A stretch of DNA of 64,000 nucleotides from NCBI GenBank assembly GCA_030620095.1, contig JAUTXW010003831.1, forward strand, positions 368,001-432,000, read 5' to 3'. Shown here piece after piece: positions 26,732 through 39,944 of this stretch (position 1 is its first letter; each line of letters starts with the position of its first letter). Under the pieces are notes generated by a model. It was given only the letters and a program-made list of their open reading frames with translations. It did not search any database and was not told the DNA's origin. The position numbers were made by a program, and so were the translations under genes. The stretch comes from Kuschelorhynchus macadamiae (taxonomy: Eukaryota > Arthropoda > Insecta > Coleoptera > Curculionidae).

Positions 26732-27428
26732 AATATATTATGTATTAGTGAATTAATTTATATGAAAATATAGTGAAATTTAATCAGTAATAGATATATG
26801 TATCGTAATCGATTACTAAACATGAAAAAGTTAGCACACTATTTTTAAAAAGTGTAAATATTTTTATCATTTTAAAATATTAATTCCATTCCTAGTCAAT
26901 AAAACTATATTTGTAAACGTTTTATATATTTGTATTACAATAAATACATATAGCAACTGAAAATGCCCGAAAACGATATTCAACCTAACTACACTACTAT
27001 TTGAAGAATTAACAATTTTTTTGCTGTTCCATAACACTTGCAGACTGCCAGTTTTCACCAAAGTGCCCAATACTCCATAATTGATTGTTTTTTTCATCAA
27101 AAATAGTGGCTAAAACAGCAACATGTGTCCTTATTTGTATCATTTTTAAAAACGTATCCCTCTTTGCATGGCCATAACTCGCGAACAAATAATCGTACAG
27201 CACTGGCAAAAGAATGCGCTGGAAGCTCGAAATTTTCTCCATAAAATGGTTGTATTATCGGTCCTGCTGGCAGGTCGAATAATCCATAATGGAAGCCAGT
27301 CCATGAGGATGTTATGTAATCTACCTTATCAACTTTTTCATTTTTAGTATTCGATTACGATACATATATCCATTACTGATTTAATTTCACTATGTTTTCA
27401 TATAAGTTCATTCACTAATGCATAATAT
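26732..27428. mobile_element. Inverted-repeat element (MITE-like, ~700 bp)
   Basis: Arms 26732-26832 and 27331-27428 are imperfect reverse complements about 100 bp long. They share GTATCGTAATCGA and its inverse. The centre (26833-27330) has short ORFs without known domains. No clear target duplication was found. Confidence 0.6.
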
Positions 27429-27439
27429 ATACATCAACT

Positions 27440-29790
27440 AGTTTCATATAGTTAATTTCACCATTTAATTACTATAGGATTTGCATATTTTTCGCTCCTA
27501 AGTTGATAGTACAGAGTAGTTTCATATAATTATATTTTCTGTGTGGAAAAAGAATCCTATAATATAAGAATTACAAAGATTGTTACAATTTTTATTATAC
27601 TAATTAATTCATTAAGTTTCTACAGTGTTTAAAACAAATTGTTCATTTAGTTCTACGGACAAAAAAATCTCATAATCATTGTCCCAACTAATATTTTCGA
27701 TATTTTCACCACTTTTGTCCTGGCATTCGAAACAAATAATTGTGTATACAATGCCCGCTTTTTCATATTGCCTTTCGCATCCTGTTTTACATTAGCGGAT
27801 AAGTTGTTGTGATAGGTGTTAATCAATTTAAAGTCATTTTCCGACCTCATTTTAATGGATTCACCTGGATACTTAAAAATTTTTCAACCCCTTAGATTCA
27901 CCTTATACAAAGTAAAAAATTGTAAAAAAAGAAAATAGAGTTGTCTTATTAATAACAACATATTAAAAAAGCGAAGAATTATAGAATTAAAAATATATTT
28001 CCGTTTTTAAGGGTCTCTTGTATTCCCTAAACAGAAACAATGTTTTAGATACAAAGAAATGAAAAAATCCGACATATTTCTCGATTTGTTTTCTTTATGT
28101 AACCGTCTTAAAACAAAAAATGTTTTCATTTTTTTTGTGGACTGCTGCATATCTATAGGTTGCCCTGTATAAAGAAAAAAACTGTTTTTACGTACAGAAT
28201 ATTAAAAGAAATTTAACGTATTTCGTTGTTAAGTAAGAAAACAAAAGCCTTCCCCGTTTAGATAAAAAATACATTTGTATGCACAGTTTCCCTGTTTTTT
28301 AAGCAAGCTAAATGCATCAGAAATACACTTTTTTTAATCTTCAGCTGACTGTTTCATCCTTCTAGGACTACCCTGTATAGTTGAAGATAAGGTTTTTATA
28401 TACAAAGAAATAAAAAAAAATGTAAAATTTCTCTATTAAATAAAACGTTTCCAGGGGGCTACTTTATTCTTTTTTGGCTATCATTTGTAGTGAACAAAAA
28501 TTTTTTTGTTTGCTAAAAAATAAAATACATTTTACGTCTTTCGCTGTTTTTCGAAATATTTCGTAAATTTTATTTTAATATATACAATCGAAAAAATCAA
28601 GTATCTACGACAATGACTTTCAAAATGTTTCAATGTCAGAACATTTATCTCAACTATTTCTGTTTTCAATTTGACTATTATCAGTTTGTCGGTTCTCAAA
28701 ATATGATTTTTTTTACAGTTTTATACCCCTTAAAAATATCGAAGATCTATGTTCGTGACACCCAAATCTAATCCCCGATAGATACTGACCTAGACTAATT
28801 TTGGTGCAAATTTGAAACGATTTGATTTGGTGCAAATTTTATTTACATTCACACACAATCGACATCATACAGTTTATTCTAAAAATATGTTTTTCGTAAA
28901 CTAGGGACTAAAGGTCGAAAAAACCAAAACAATTTATATTTTTCGAAAACTTTTGTGATATCATTGTAATACTGCCGCTATATATTGGCTGTTATTGGGG
29001 AAGTAAAAATATCTTATATAGTATCTGTCCCAAGAAAAAGGTACCTCTCGCCCGATTAGAAACTCCCAAACTCTTAATTTACATAATTTCTTCCGAAAGG
29101 GATGACGGCCGACAGACCAGCTTTAGGAATTTTATACGCCCATTAGCGTTATATTCAAAACAAGACAATGTGTTGACAGATTTGTGTTGTTTCTTTCGAA
29201 AAGTTTTTAAGGCGCTTTTGAAGAATGACATTGTAGGACGTTATCTTGTTGAACATCGAAGTATTAAGTGATTTATTGCGGTCAGTTAGCATAAAGGATT
29301 GTGCCGGAGCACCTGTCATACGGGATTTATGTTTGCGGGTAGGTCTTTGTTTTTTTTTTAATACATAAATAATGCTACTTTTATTTCGCCAGTAACTTGT
29401 AATCGAAGAAGTTACTGGTAGATGATAATCCCCGTGAAAGCCTATGGTTAATAATTATAGAATTACAGTGGAATTATTTATATAATAAAAACTATACAAG
29501 ATTCCCTACATTCTAACGGTTTATATCAAGCAATATTCATCAGTTGATTGTTGTGGATGGAGTAGGACGTTTTGGTTTAGGGATTAATTATTTTAACGCT
29601 CTTACCGACTCGGCATGTTACTTGGCAAGCACTTGTTGCACTATTGAAAGGAAATTTACAGTTACTTTGTGATACTATGTAGTTTTTTTCGCCCCATTTA
29701 TTGACGAAATTCTCAAATTCATATTCTATAATGCTCAAACAGATATAGATTCCATTTTATCAAAATCCGTTTAAGAAATAAATAGAAAAA
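27440..29790. other. AT-rich stretch, nothing recognisable
   Basis: Between 28020 and 28450 a vague pattern of ACCCTGTATA followed by ATACAAAGAAAT-like text recurs two or three times, perhaps a decayed repeat. No coding sequence seen. Confidence 0.5.
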
Positions 29791-29794
29791 TGTA

Positions 29795-29910
29795 TAAAAA
29801 AATGAAACCGACTTAAAAAAAGCACTTAAAAGTGAAAAATAATATTTTATTTCATCTTCAAAATTTTACTCTGTAAAGTCGGCGCCAAACTTATTCTTAA
29901 TTACCTAACA
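29795..29910. mobile_element. Terminal fragment of the ACCGACTT MITE family
   Basis: Shares GAAACCGACTT...AAAGCACTTAAAAGTG and GTCGGCGCCAAACTTATTCT with the end of the 8406-9612 element. Confidence 0.6.
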
Positions 29911-30946
29911 AGCAATTATATTGGCGATTTATTTTAGACTACCTGATCTATACGTTAGATTATACAGCGTAAACCGTGCTTGTCTTCTACAAGGCAAAAT
30001 GGATTTAGCATTATTTAATATTAATAAAAAAGGGCTCTGTATAACTTGTTAAAGTTAGAATGAGGACAAACAAAACCTTAAGTTCACAAATTCCACTTTT
30101 TGCGAAAAATAAAAGAAAATCTAAGTAATCATTAATGAAAACTGTCTAATAAATGGTAATTTAAACAAAGCGGTGGATCCTAGAATTATATTAAAATTAA
30201 AATAACTATTATTTCAAAAGACTCATGTTCACGTTTGACATTACTTTGCGGGTTATGATCTCTGCACTTAAAGCTTTCTAGGAAACGCTTGTTTTGCTTT
30301 CATTATATTTGTTGGTTTAAGTCAAGCTTTAAGTTCACATACCTGGGTCTTATTAAATATAATGATATCCGGAGAGCAGCAACTATAATATGCTTGTAAT
30401 AAATCATTTCTCTGTGTCTCAGGTAAATTTTCAAAGATATTTTTAGTATAAGATGAATTCCTTTGATAAGCATCATCTGTAGGTCATGTGAATATGCTCC
30501 TTATTGTTTTGCTAAATTTAGCTTCTCTACTATTTTGTTATAAGATTGTTTTCTCCATAAATCATTTTATGAACTGCTTATAGAACATGAAAAGCCAGTG
30601 ATATAAGTGTTTATGCAAAATTCATACAAAATTATATCACTGGCGGTTTGCTGTGTTAAGTGGTTTTTATTACACACTTTAAAACTGACAGTTAATACTG
30701 TTACTTAACTTACTAATTAAAAAGCAATTTCAAAAGGCCTCTTTATTTTAAATATTATTTACGATTGTTTAAAGTTTAGTTTAATTCCATTGTTCAGTAA
30801 CTACCGTTCGAACGAATGGTACTGGCATAAAAATGACTTTTTGTATAAAATACAAAGTATTATATAAAAACTTCAGGAGCTCATAAAATACCCTATATGT
30901 TAACAAAACAATTTTGCAATGAAAGTGAAGATAACATTCAAACTAG
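29911..30946. other. AT-rich stretch with one hairpin
   Basis: A perfect 13-bp stem GCCAGTGATATAA (30594-30606) with its inverse at 30632-30644 (25-nt loop) is the only structure noted. No coding sequence recognised. Confidence 0.6.
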
Positions 30947-32957
30947 CTGTGGCGGATTGAGAGTATTTGAGGCCTGGGGCGGTCATTTATTTTAGATTCC
31001 CGTTTTTTTTATAGTATCGCTATTTATTACGGAGAGGAAGTCTAACAAGCAATGCAAAAATAAGATTAAAATTTTGTATAATTAATTTTTCCCTGAAAAT
31101 ACTTTAGTGAAATATGTAATACTTAAATGACTTAGTATATCAAAAGTTAAATAGATATAATTAAGACACTGAATTTTCACTGAATTCCTTAGTAGAACAG
31201 TTGTTTAATTTCTTATATATTCTCAAATGTCTGTACTAAGCAGATTTTGAAGACACATTAAAGTTACACGTTACAAGGATTCTAATTTTTCTACTAAGTT
31301 GCCATTCATAATTGCCTGCAAATGCCGATTTCAAAGCTAGTAACGTGATTTACACACGGTAGTACTGTCACAGTCGTTATTGTATGTCTACAACAACTAC
31401 TACTATTAATATAAAATTCAATTTCGAAATAATATTTATAAATTAAATACCAGATATCAAAATAACTTGGAAACAGAAAAATACAAATCATCGTTTAAAT
31501 ATATATGTTCAATAATTTATAAAAATATTCCTTATGAAATAAAAAATCTCAAATATGAATCATTTAAAACACGGATCAAAATTATTAATAGTGAGGTACG
31601 ATTGGAGGACTGATTACTTGTGCTTTCTGTTTCCAAGTTATTTTGATTTCTGGTATTTAATTTATAAATATTATTTCGAAATTGAATTTTTTTATATAAA
31701 TAGTTAAGCAATTTGTTTAAAATTATTTTATAAATAAAACAAGATAAATGGATTTCGCGTCTAAATTCTAATTTAGTCAATTTAAATCTATTAAAAATTG
31801 GAGATATTTGATCCTATTTGGCAAACATAGTGATTCAATATTATGTGATGTCAAAATCTATGAAAAATATCTTCATATTATCAATTTTGAAGGAAGGTCA
31901 AACCGGAGGGTCCAACCTTCACCTCATACATATACAAAATGTTTTAGATAAAGTGGCTAAAAATGTAAAATGCACATCTAAAATATTGCACAGACTGCAA
32001 AAAAGTACTTACTAAATAAAAACTTTAATAGAATGAATGGGGAAATCTTTTCCCTTCAATTACAACATGTTTTATTTTTAATCGTGTTGTGGTTAATACA
32101 AAAAAAAACTAAAACACACATCTTTGAGTACACCTACCCCCAAAATATAATGTTACTTAGGACATGCGTTAAAAGAACTATTTCTTGCTTGCTTGGTTGC
32201 TGGTCAAAAAATAAAAAAATGTAAATGTTTCCAACCCCTTAAAATCTCCATAACTACTGCTTTCCAAAAATTATAGGAGGAGATATCCAAAGCCTCTATA
32301 CAAATTTTGTTTTTTTTTAACGTAAAAATAAAAACAGTAAATCATTAGAAAACAGCATTAGGGATTAATATTATTCAGTTATTAACAATTTTGTCGGTAA
32401 GGGATGAAGTAAATACAGAAAGGATAACTAAAAGTAAGAGTACGTCATATAGTCGTGACAAAACTGTTTTTTACTACTAACTTTTTTAGCATTTTACGAT
32501 GCGTTTTAAAGTATTATATGGATACAAATAGGGAAAAATTAATAGGCGTCTAATTTTTTACTATGACAAAATATATAGTGCCAGGAGGAACGCATACGAA
32601 ATAACGAAAAATTCCACAAAGGAATTCATTTGCAAACATTCAAGCATTCTTTCTGAACAATTTATTTTTGACATTAGAGCAACATTATCTTATCAATGAG
32701 CCTTACAAATCTTAATGTCTAAATCATTACAGCTCCTTTAAAATATACGTTGTCTGATCAGTTTTATGACATCAAAAAGAAATCTATGAAAACATTTCGA
32801 ATGCCCATTTCTATTATGACATCTTGATAAAAGAGTTTTTGATGAGCTAATCAATTATAATATTACAATCTAGGATTTTATTTATTCGAATTTAGGCTCT
32901 CTAGACTTGCGGGCCCGGGGCGTACTCCCCCGTCACCCCCGCTTTAGTCCGCCATCT
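30947..32957. mobile_element. hAT-like non-autonomous element (~2.0 kb)
   Basis: Left end CTGTGGCGGATTGAGAG and right end, inverted, AGATGGCGGACTAAAGC share a TGGCGGAYTRA core. Both ends are locally GC-rich, unlike the interior. Flanks CAAACTAG (30939-30946) and CAAACCAG (32958-32965) form an 8-bp duplication with one mismatch. No transposase was recognised inside. Confidence 0.6.
31414..31689. repeat. 66-bp inverted repeat inside the hAT-like element
   Basis: Arms 31414-31479 and 31624-31689 are near-perfect reverse complements (AAATACCAGATATCAAAATA and its inverse with few changes), separated by 144 bp. Could be a nested palindromic MITE. Confidence 0.85.
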
Positions 32958-32965
32958 CAAACCAG

Positions 32966-35200
32966 ATATATATTTGTTTGTTTTGTTAACCACACGTTAT
33001 CAAATATCAAATATTGATTAATAAATATTGTAAATTAACAAACTAAATTTTGGATATAAAACACAGAAAATTCTCATCTTCATTTTAATAAATAAATTAA
33101 CGCCTCTGAAATAATTGATATGCTGAAGGCTAAAAAATGCAAAGTTTAAATGCACCAACTATTTTCCGTTGTTTTTTTGTTTATTCTGATAAAATCTCCC
33201 CCAACTCAGAAAATGTCTTTCCATTTTTGTATTTGAGATTTTTTTTAATCTGCATAAATAAAGGTAGGTAATGATGGATAAGACATTGGGTACATGCCAC
33301 AACACAAATCATGTGTTGTCTTAAAAATGGATGTATAATAGTATCTTACAATTTTATAAAATAATTTAATTAAATCTACAGGTTCTTTACATAACTTTTT
33401 TTACACGTAAGGAAATTTTACTTCTGTAGAAGCTCTCTCACCTAACAATACCCCTAAATTAAAGGCTTAAATAAATTTGGAGCTAGAAAATAACCTATAA
33501 AAGTATATCTGCTTTCATAGTCTAAAGTTAGGCTGATACATGTTCACACCTATCACAAGTGATGTCTTATCTTTTCTGATCTTAATTGGTTGTAACTTTA
33601 TTTGATGGGCCGTCCGAAATTGTTTAGCTTTCAGATTTTATGATACGCGTGCGGACCGGTGACTTTATGCTAATATTGTACCTTGATAACAGAATACCAA
33701 TTGCTGTTCGCCCTTTTTCAAAAAATTTGAAGTCTTCCTATTAAATTGGTATTGGCATAACTAGTAATATTATGACGTAAATAAAATTTGTGCATACCTA
33801 GTAACTAAATGATGAAAATAATAGATATTGCATATCTAAAAACACCTTTACTCAATATTTCTAAAAAAAATTATTTAATTTCCAAACAAAAAAAAACATA
33901 AAGCCGTAATGCCTTTCTTATTCAACTGATTTTCCTTATCTACCAAAGCCATATTTAGAAATCTGAACTGAACTATTATAATAGTTCTCAGCCACGTTTC
34001 TATTGACCCCACAGCGGATAAACTATTCTAAAGTTTATCAAACTTACAGGTTATAGCCAATAACCAGTAACATGTACCAGTACAACACAAATTAAGAGCA
34101 AATAATTCACGTTCACAAGCAAAATTACGTTTACAACTACTAGAAAAATACGTATTAGCTACATATTGCGCCAGTTGAAAAAAGGTAGCAAAAACTTTTA
34201 CTTTATATAACGAACGAATATTTGCTAAGTATATAAGTCATTTTAAAAAAATCAACGAAAGCATTTGCTACAACTTTATTTATCTGATCCAGGTGTATTG
34301 TTAGAAGTCTTTTTTTAGATCTGAGAGCTTGAAGGGAAATATTATATTGCTCTACAATTTTTTCAGTATCCTTCCAAAAATCAATAAATTCATAACTGAC
34401 GCAAGATATGTTTTTGTACGTTGCAGGTGTTATTAGTTTCGGAATTTTATAGTGCTGTGTTACCTATTATAGGATTAACATTAGGAGTTGATTTTGTCTA
34501 TCTGTTTAATGTTTAAAAGTTGAAATACACCCGAAGGCCTCTTCGAGACGAAGAGGGTTTGTCCGGGTCCTCCTAAACTAAGAACTACTGTTTTCAATTA
34601 TTCTTTTCACACGTAACGTAGACTCCATATGCTGGAAGCAAAAAATATTTTACTGTGGACGTAATCGTAAAACAATGTTGACACTGCACACAGCCTCTGC
34701 TTTTCGAGAATTTTTGCATGTTCTGAAAATAAATTCTAACATTCTATTCGCTTCGGCTATTGGTTTCTCAAAATGCCAACGAAAGGTGCATCGGTCCTCC
34801 AAAATAACTTCGAAGTCTTTGGTTTTCTTTACCTTATGTAAAATAGAACTATTTATTGAGTAGCCATGATGAATTTCGTATTTCTTTTTTATAAAACTTA
34901 TAGTTCAGCACAGTAGCGTAGCGTGGCTTTTTATTATGGGTAGCCTGTATCACAGATGCATTTTTTTTATTATTATTTAATATTATCTAGTGTTCATAAA
35001 ATTTATATTTATTCTTCTTCTACTTTAAGTGAGAATGAGAGATTTCTGCAGCATAACACGGACTTCATTTTTTACAAATGATATATATATTATGTTATCC
35101 CAGCTTTCATTAACCTAACATAATGTGAAATTTAACGTCCTAATACATTTAAGAATTGACTTGTAGGAGGACAGAAATACAAATTAATTTTTTGTTCTTT
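32966..35200. other. AT-rich stretch, nothing recognisable
   Basis: Only a short perfect hairpin (CCTCTTCG/CGAAGAGG, 34538-34556, 3-nt loop) stands out. No coding sequence. Confidence 0.5.
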
Positions 35201-35202
35201 AA

Positions 35203-35250
35203 AAAGAGCCGACGTTTCGACTAAATATTTAGTCTTCTTCAGGGCTCTTT
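35203..35250 (-). ncRNA. Hammerhead ribozyme motif (PLE type)
   Basis: Read on the minus strand from 35250: an 8-nt stem I strand AAAGAGCC, the core box CTGAAGA (35242-35236), a stem II whose GACTAAA and TTTAGTC arms pair perfectly, then GAAACGTC (35218-35211), then GGCTCTTT closing stem I. The core fits CUGANGA...GAAA with a GUC cleavage triplet. Stem III is minimal (A-U and C-G), as described for Penelope-like elements, where dimers are thought to be needed. All conserved core positions are intact. No PLE body is next to it. Confidence 0.8.
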
Positions 35251-35345
35251 TCAAATATGGGATTTATGTCAACACACAAAAGTATATACATGTCCATATG
35301 AAACCTAAGGAAAACGATGACATTATTTTTACAACAATATCAAGA

Positions 35346-35995
35346 TAAACCCGACATTCAGTATGGACGGGCAGCAGCCTTATTAACCTGACTTCCTAGG
35401 TATTTGTATGATTGGACGCGTTCGATTTGTTGGTTCTGTACCCGAAATATACTTCCTCGAACTGAGTTTTTGGTAATCAGGATATATTTAGTTTTATTGA
35501 TGTTCAATTTTAATCCAAATTCTGCACTCTTGTTAGCTACTTGATTCAATAAAATATGAAGTCACACCAAGGAATCCGCTATCATGACAGTGTCGTGGGC
35601 GGAGATTGTTAATGTTTAGGCCATCAATCAAGATTCCTTCAATGAAAATTTCTTATGTTTTTCTCTATCTTCTGGGCCTACGACATAAAGGATTTTCATG
35701 AGCTTCTCATGTTGCACCTTGTGGAAATTTCTCGTTATGTATGAAACAGGCATGCACAGGAGCAAAGATATCCCGACATCTGTAAACCAACCCATGAAGG
35801 ACTCGCATTTTGCATTTATTCTCTTATAGAAAATCTTGTGTGACTCAAGCCGATGAGGCGATAGTCGCTACATATTTTAAACTTTTATGGCGGAAGTAAT
35901 GGCCATATTAAAAAGCTTCGTGATCACCTTCAGTGACTCCTCATTCTTAAAGATTTTGATGACATCCGAACAGATTCCATCTACGCCTGCAGCTT
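35346..35995 (-). pseudogene. RTE-type LINE reverse-transcriptase relic
   Basis: Minus-strand pieces in order: KAAGVDGICSDVIKIFKNEE (fingers), HKIFYKRINAKCE, KVQHEKLMKIL (the F..V.H..L...L motif), then an open 63-codon piece GLKLNINKTKYILITKNS and IERVQSYKYLGSQV. The KTK and YLGS motifs are typical of the RTE/BovB-like thumb region. The YADD box is decayed (HDTVMIADS). Many stops and small deletions. Confidence 0.8.
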
Positions 35996-35999
35996 TTCT

Positions 36000-37495
36000 G
36001 TTTTTTGATCACGAAATTGCATGTTGGGCTTCTTCTTTATAATTAGTGTACCAAATTGTCCAAAAAGGTCGCACAAACTTGCTATTTTCTCGTTTTTTTT
36101 GCATGGAAAGACTGGGCGTCTGTCGGTTTCCTTTCTTTTATTTTAACTTTGTTTTCCAAGAACAACCGTGAAAGTCGTAAAATATACTTTTTAATCACAA
36201 TAAGAGAGTCTGTCAAATATTCGGAATCATCCTACCATCCCGACTATCCATCGTTAATAACAACTAATGTTGAAATATATTAAATAAATATATGTATACA
36301 TTTTTTACATATTGGCCATGATGTCAAATTACAATTTAGCAGAAAAAAGTAATTTTGAAATATGTGGATACAAATATTTCACAAAATGAATTCAAAAATG
36401 TCGTTAACCGCTGACATTATTGTAAGAGGGTGGAAATACATTTTTGCAAAGGAACAGTTATTATAGTAAAAATAAAAACACGTATTTGATTGATAATTAT
36501 TTACAGTCAGGGCACGTTAGTGATAAATAAACAAAATAATTGATTTTTTCCTGTTAATAATTAACTGTTAATTACTTTTTTTGCAATACACAGTACCTAT
36601 CCTTTTTCATTGTTGCAAGTTTCTAATAAAATTTTTTGCCGGAAACTGTCTAGTAAACTGTGCAATTTTCTGGGACTGAGCAATTAAAAGGATAAAAAGA
36701 TTAATCTTCGGATAAATCGCAGCATTTAGACACAGATGAAAACAAAGGTTTAATTCTGCTATTCTGTAGTAAAGATCCCAGGGGCTGTCTTGAGCAATTT
36801 AAGTCTTAAAAGTCGAAACAAGTTTTACTTTGACACAATATAATCCTAAACGTCTTTTTACAATTAACTTAAACATATCAAATCTTGTTTAAATGAGTGC
36901 TTATTTACCAATTCGAAATAAAATTAGTAAATAACATTTAATGGTGATGATAATAACCGATGTTAAACTCTTTCACACTCCACATTCTAAATAATAAAAT
37001 TTAATGTACTATTGAAAGATTATTTTAATTAGATACGTCTTTCCATTTAAAATTTACATGCATTTATTTTATGTTTTTTTTATCCAGTTATAAACAACTT
37101 CAGTATCAAGAAATAAATATTTTAAATATTAAGTATCCAATAATTGCTATGCTTTATTATAACTTAGAATTATCTCAACGAACGTTGTTTTTTTTTAGCT
37201 ATACTTAAATTAAGTTAAAGCTGTACCAACTTTACCAAAATGAAAACCCTCAAATACATTTTTTGGTTACTTTTGTTGATCGTAGTCAGTGCGTTCCTAA
37301 ACTCCTGATATGGGGGGGAACTTGAAGGACAAAACTAGGTCAAAATAATTAGAGAAGTCCTCCGATACTTTATTTAATTTCAATATTTAGTCAATCGTAA
37401 ATCTGTGTCATAAGTGAGCTTTATTGTCAACTGATGTTGGCTTGAACAAATTTAACCAACTCGTTTAGTTTGTGACGTTTTTAGTTTATTTGATG
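36000..37495. other. AT-rich stretch, nothing recognisable
   Basis: No coding, RNA or element signature was seen. Confidence 0.5.
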
Positions 37496-37499
37496 GTTG

Positions 37500-37660
37500 A
37501 AGACAATGTGGAATGTTCACTAAAATCGTTCTGTTGGACTTGCATTGTCTTTATTATTTCGGTTTCACAACGTTTCAATCTCCAATCGTTTTCAAGTGTA
37601 AACTAAATGTTAACTCTAAGGCTACTATAAATATTAGGCGATGTAGTGCATTTTCAGCAA
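37500..37660 (-). mobile_element. PLE-like family C terminus (antisense)
   Basis: Reverse complement of the segment at 40815-40962, sharing AACGATTTTAGT, ACACTTGAAAACGATTGGAG and TGTGAAAC blocks. It carries GAAACGTT (minus) after a stem-like region, resembling but not matching a hammerhead core. Confidence 0.6.
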
Positions 37661-38194
37661 GGCTAGCGTCGATATTCCAAACCCCATAAATACCGATGCC
37701 AGGTCTCACGATTTATCGTGAGATCTTACGATTTTGAACTTGATCTCACGATCTTACGATAAATGCCTTGCTTCTCATGATTTTTACGGTTTCATGAATA
37801 TCAAATCAAAATCACTGTTCCAATTATACATTTTGACAGAATAAACTTCTAATCTATATTTTGAACAAAGAAATCGTTCTATCGAGTGTAGTGATTCTTT
37901 AGTCGCAAAAAATATTAAATACGGGCGTACTTAAATTAAATCAATAATTACCAATGTCACTGGCGAGGGCAAAGTGAAAAACTATTAATCTAATATATAA
38001 AAAACTGACTGACTGAAATATCATTAAAAATATTTTAGAGTGTCATATCATCAATAAGGTAAATTTTTAATATGGTATAGACTATAGAAATCCCCGCATT
38101 TTTTTAGAAATAAAGGATATATATTTTGGGGCAGCTATAAATAGTAGTTCATGTAATCCCAACTTTTTAGGAGGTGTAAAAAACCTCCTAAGTT

Positions 38195-38515
38195 TTTTCA
38201 AAACTAGAGTTTCTTGATCCGACTGTAGTAGAGCTGAAAAATTAAAAATATTGCGGATGTTGTCATTTATTTTCCAAATTTAAATCCTAATTCAGGTATT
38301 CAGGATCTCGATAGTGAATGGAGGCAGTTAGGAAATGTAGATATTGCTGATTTGCATTTAAATTGAGATAAAATTAATTTCTAAATTAAGTTGGGCAATA
38401 ACTAACTTTGTTTTTAACATGTTATGTCTCCCACATTGAAGCACCAATATGGAAAGATGTTTTTCTGAAGTTAATTTAAATAAGACAGCTATCAGACATA
38501 GATTTTTAAAGTTAT
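38195..38515 (+). pseudogene. hAT transposase C-terminal relic
   Basis: Pieces across frames read YFPNLNPNSGIQDLDSEWRQ and, near 38440-38500, MERCFSEVNLNKTAIRHRF. The latter matches the hATC dimerisation block (S..ER.FS..N..K...R.RL). Stops and frame changes are frequent and the catalytic part is not visible. Confidence 0.6.
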
Positions 38516-38788
38516 TACTTAAGCAGAGTTTTTTTTGTTATTTCCTTAGCCAATATCACCCGTATTCACTAAAGAGGTTAAAATTTAAACCAGGTCTAAC
38601 TTGACAAATACAGGTTTAGATGACATTTTCAACAAATGAATAAATAATTTTTTAAATGTTACAATTACAAAATGACAGCGACATAAGCGAAACATAACTC
38701 GAGAACTAAGAATTTTAAGTACCATGGCAACTAAACCTGGTCTAATTCTTAAACCTTTTTAGTGAATATAGGGGTAAATGTGAAATAC

Positions 38789-38812
38789 TTTCATCCTATC
38801 GGGACTCATCAG
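38789..38812 (-). ncRNA. Hammerhead-core-like motif, isolated
   Basis: The minus strand reads CTGATGA (38812-38806), a GTCC/GGAT stem II, then GAAA (38792-38789). The block around GATAGGATGAAAGTATTT is repeated in inverted orientation at 38865-38884. I could not pair a stem I or find a convincing cleavage triplet, so function is doubtful. Confidence 0.35.
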
Positions 38813-39944
38813 TGCGCCGATCGTAAGAGAGAAACATTAAATAATAGAAAAGAATTGATTTCGATAGGATGAAAGTATTTGTACAACTACTATGTGTCTA
38901 AAAAAACTTAAGGTAAATGACATAATTTCTTATGCTTGCTTAAATAATATTGTTTATATTATGTATCGAAACATTCTGTAGACAGACTAGTTTACATGTT
39001 GAGATATGTAATTTTATTAAATATTTGCTTCAATCAATTTAAAGTTAAATATTTTTATTCAGTTGCGAAAAAGCCAAAAAAGATTTTTGTTTGTCGATAT
39101 TTTATTATGCTGTTATGTTTATATTTTTTTAGACTTTTTGTTGTTTTCAATAATAAAAAAAATATTATCTTTTTAATTATAGTTTTATTTAGTATTTCAA
39201 AGAACAGTGCAATTATATATTATATATCGACTAAGCAAATAAAAAATTCCAAACACAACCAATTATTATACACCAATTGAAAACGTTATTATCTATCTAA
39301 AACTAAATAAAAGAAAGTTAAACCAATATTTGGCATATATAACAATTACATAGGTAATAAACGAGAGCTAAAGATTTCTGAAAATCTCACGATTTTTTGA
39401 TGAGTGGTCTTACGATTTTGGCTTCGATGAACCTGGCATCGCTTGGCACTCCAACCTTAGCGCGATGAACATCTGTTCTCTACCTAAGCAAGATGTATTT
39501 TTTTAATGCGATTTCTTAGAATTTAAAGTAACGTATTGTGATCTTCAGTTGTGATTTCGATCTAGTGTAATACATATCAGTATTGGCTAAAAGGGTCGAA
39601 TAAACTTTAAGTGTTTTTTGTAAAGACGTATTTGGTTTAATAGGTCTAGAATAAAAATAATGAAAAAAAAATAAAATAATAATAATAAAGTAAGGAGGCA
39701 AAAGGTTGGAGGGGCAAATAAAATGTGGTGACAAGACAACTATCAATTCGGCTAAGGACAAAACCATCAACGACAGAGACGGCGACAACAACTTCGGCGT
39801 CGGATTGGGATGTCTTCTGTCGAAAGTGAACCCGACATAGGTGTTGGAAATTTCACTCGCTGCCTTGTGTATGCAGAATAGGTTGTTAGAAAGAGGAAGG
39901 GAACAGTCGCTCAATCAAACCACATGTGCCGGGAAATAGTGCGT

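Larger units (their letters stand above)
37694..39441 (+). mobile_element. hAT-type element carrying a dead transposase end
   Basis: Inverted ends CGATGCCAGGT (37694-37704) and ACCTGGCATCG (39431-39441) match the CAGCGATGCCAGGT-like termini common in hAT elements. No matching 8-bp flank was found, so one end may be trimmed. It sits between the two family C termini, so it inserted into that element. Confidence 0.65.

Noticed and set aside
38996..39280. 94-codon ORF with hydrophobic composition
   Set aside because: It lies inside the hAT element in AT-rich sequence; its Phe/Ile/Tyr/Lys-rich translation is typical of random AT-rich DNA.
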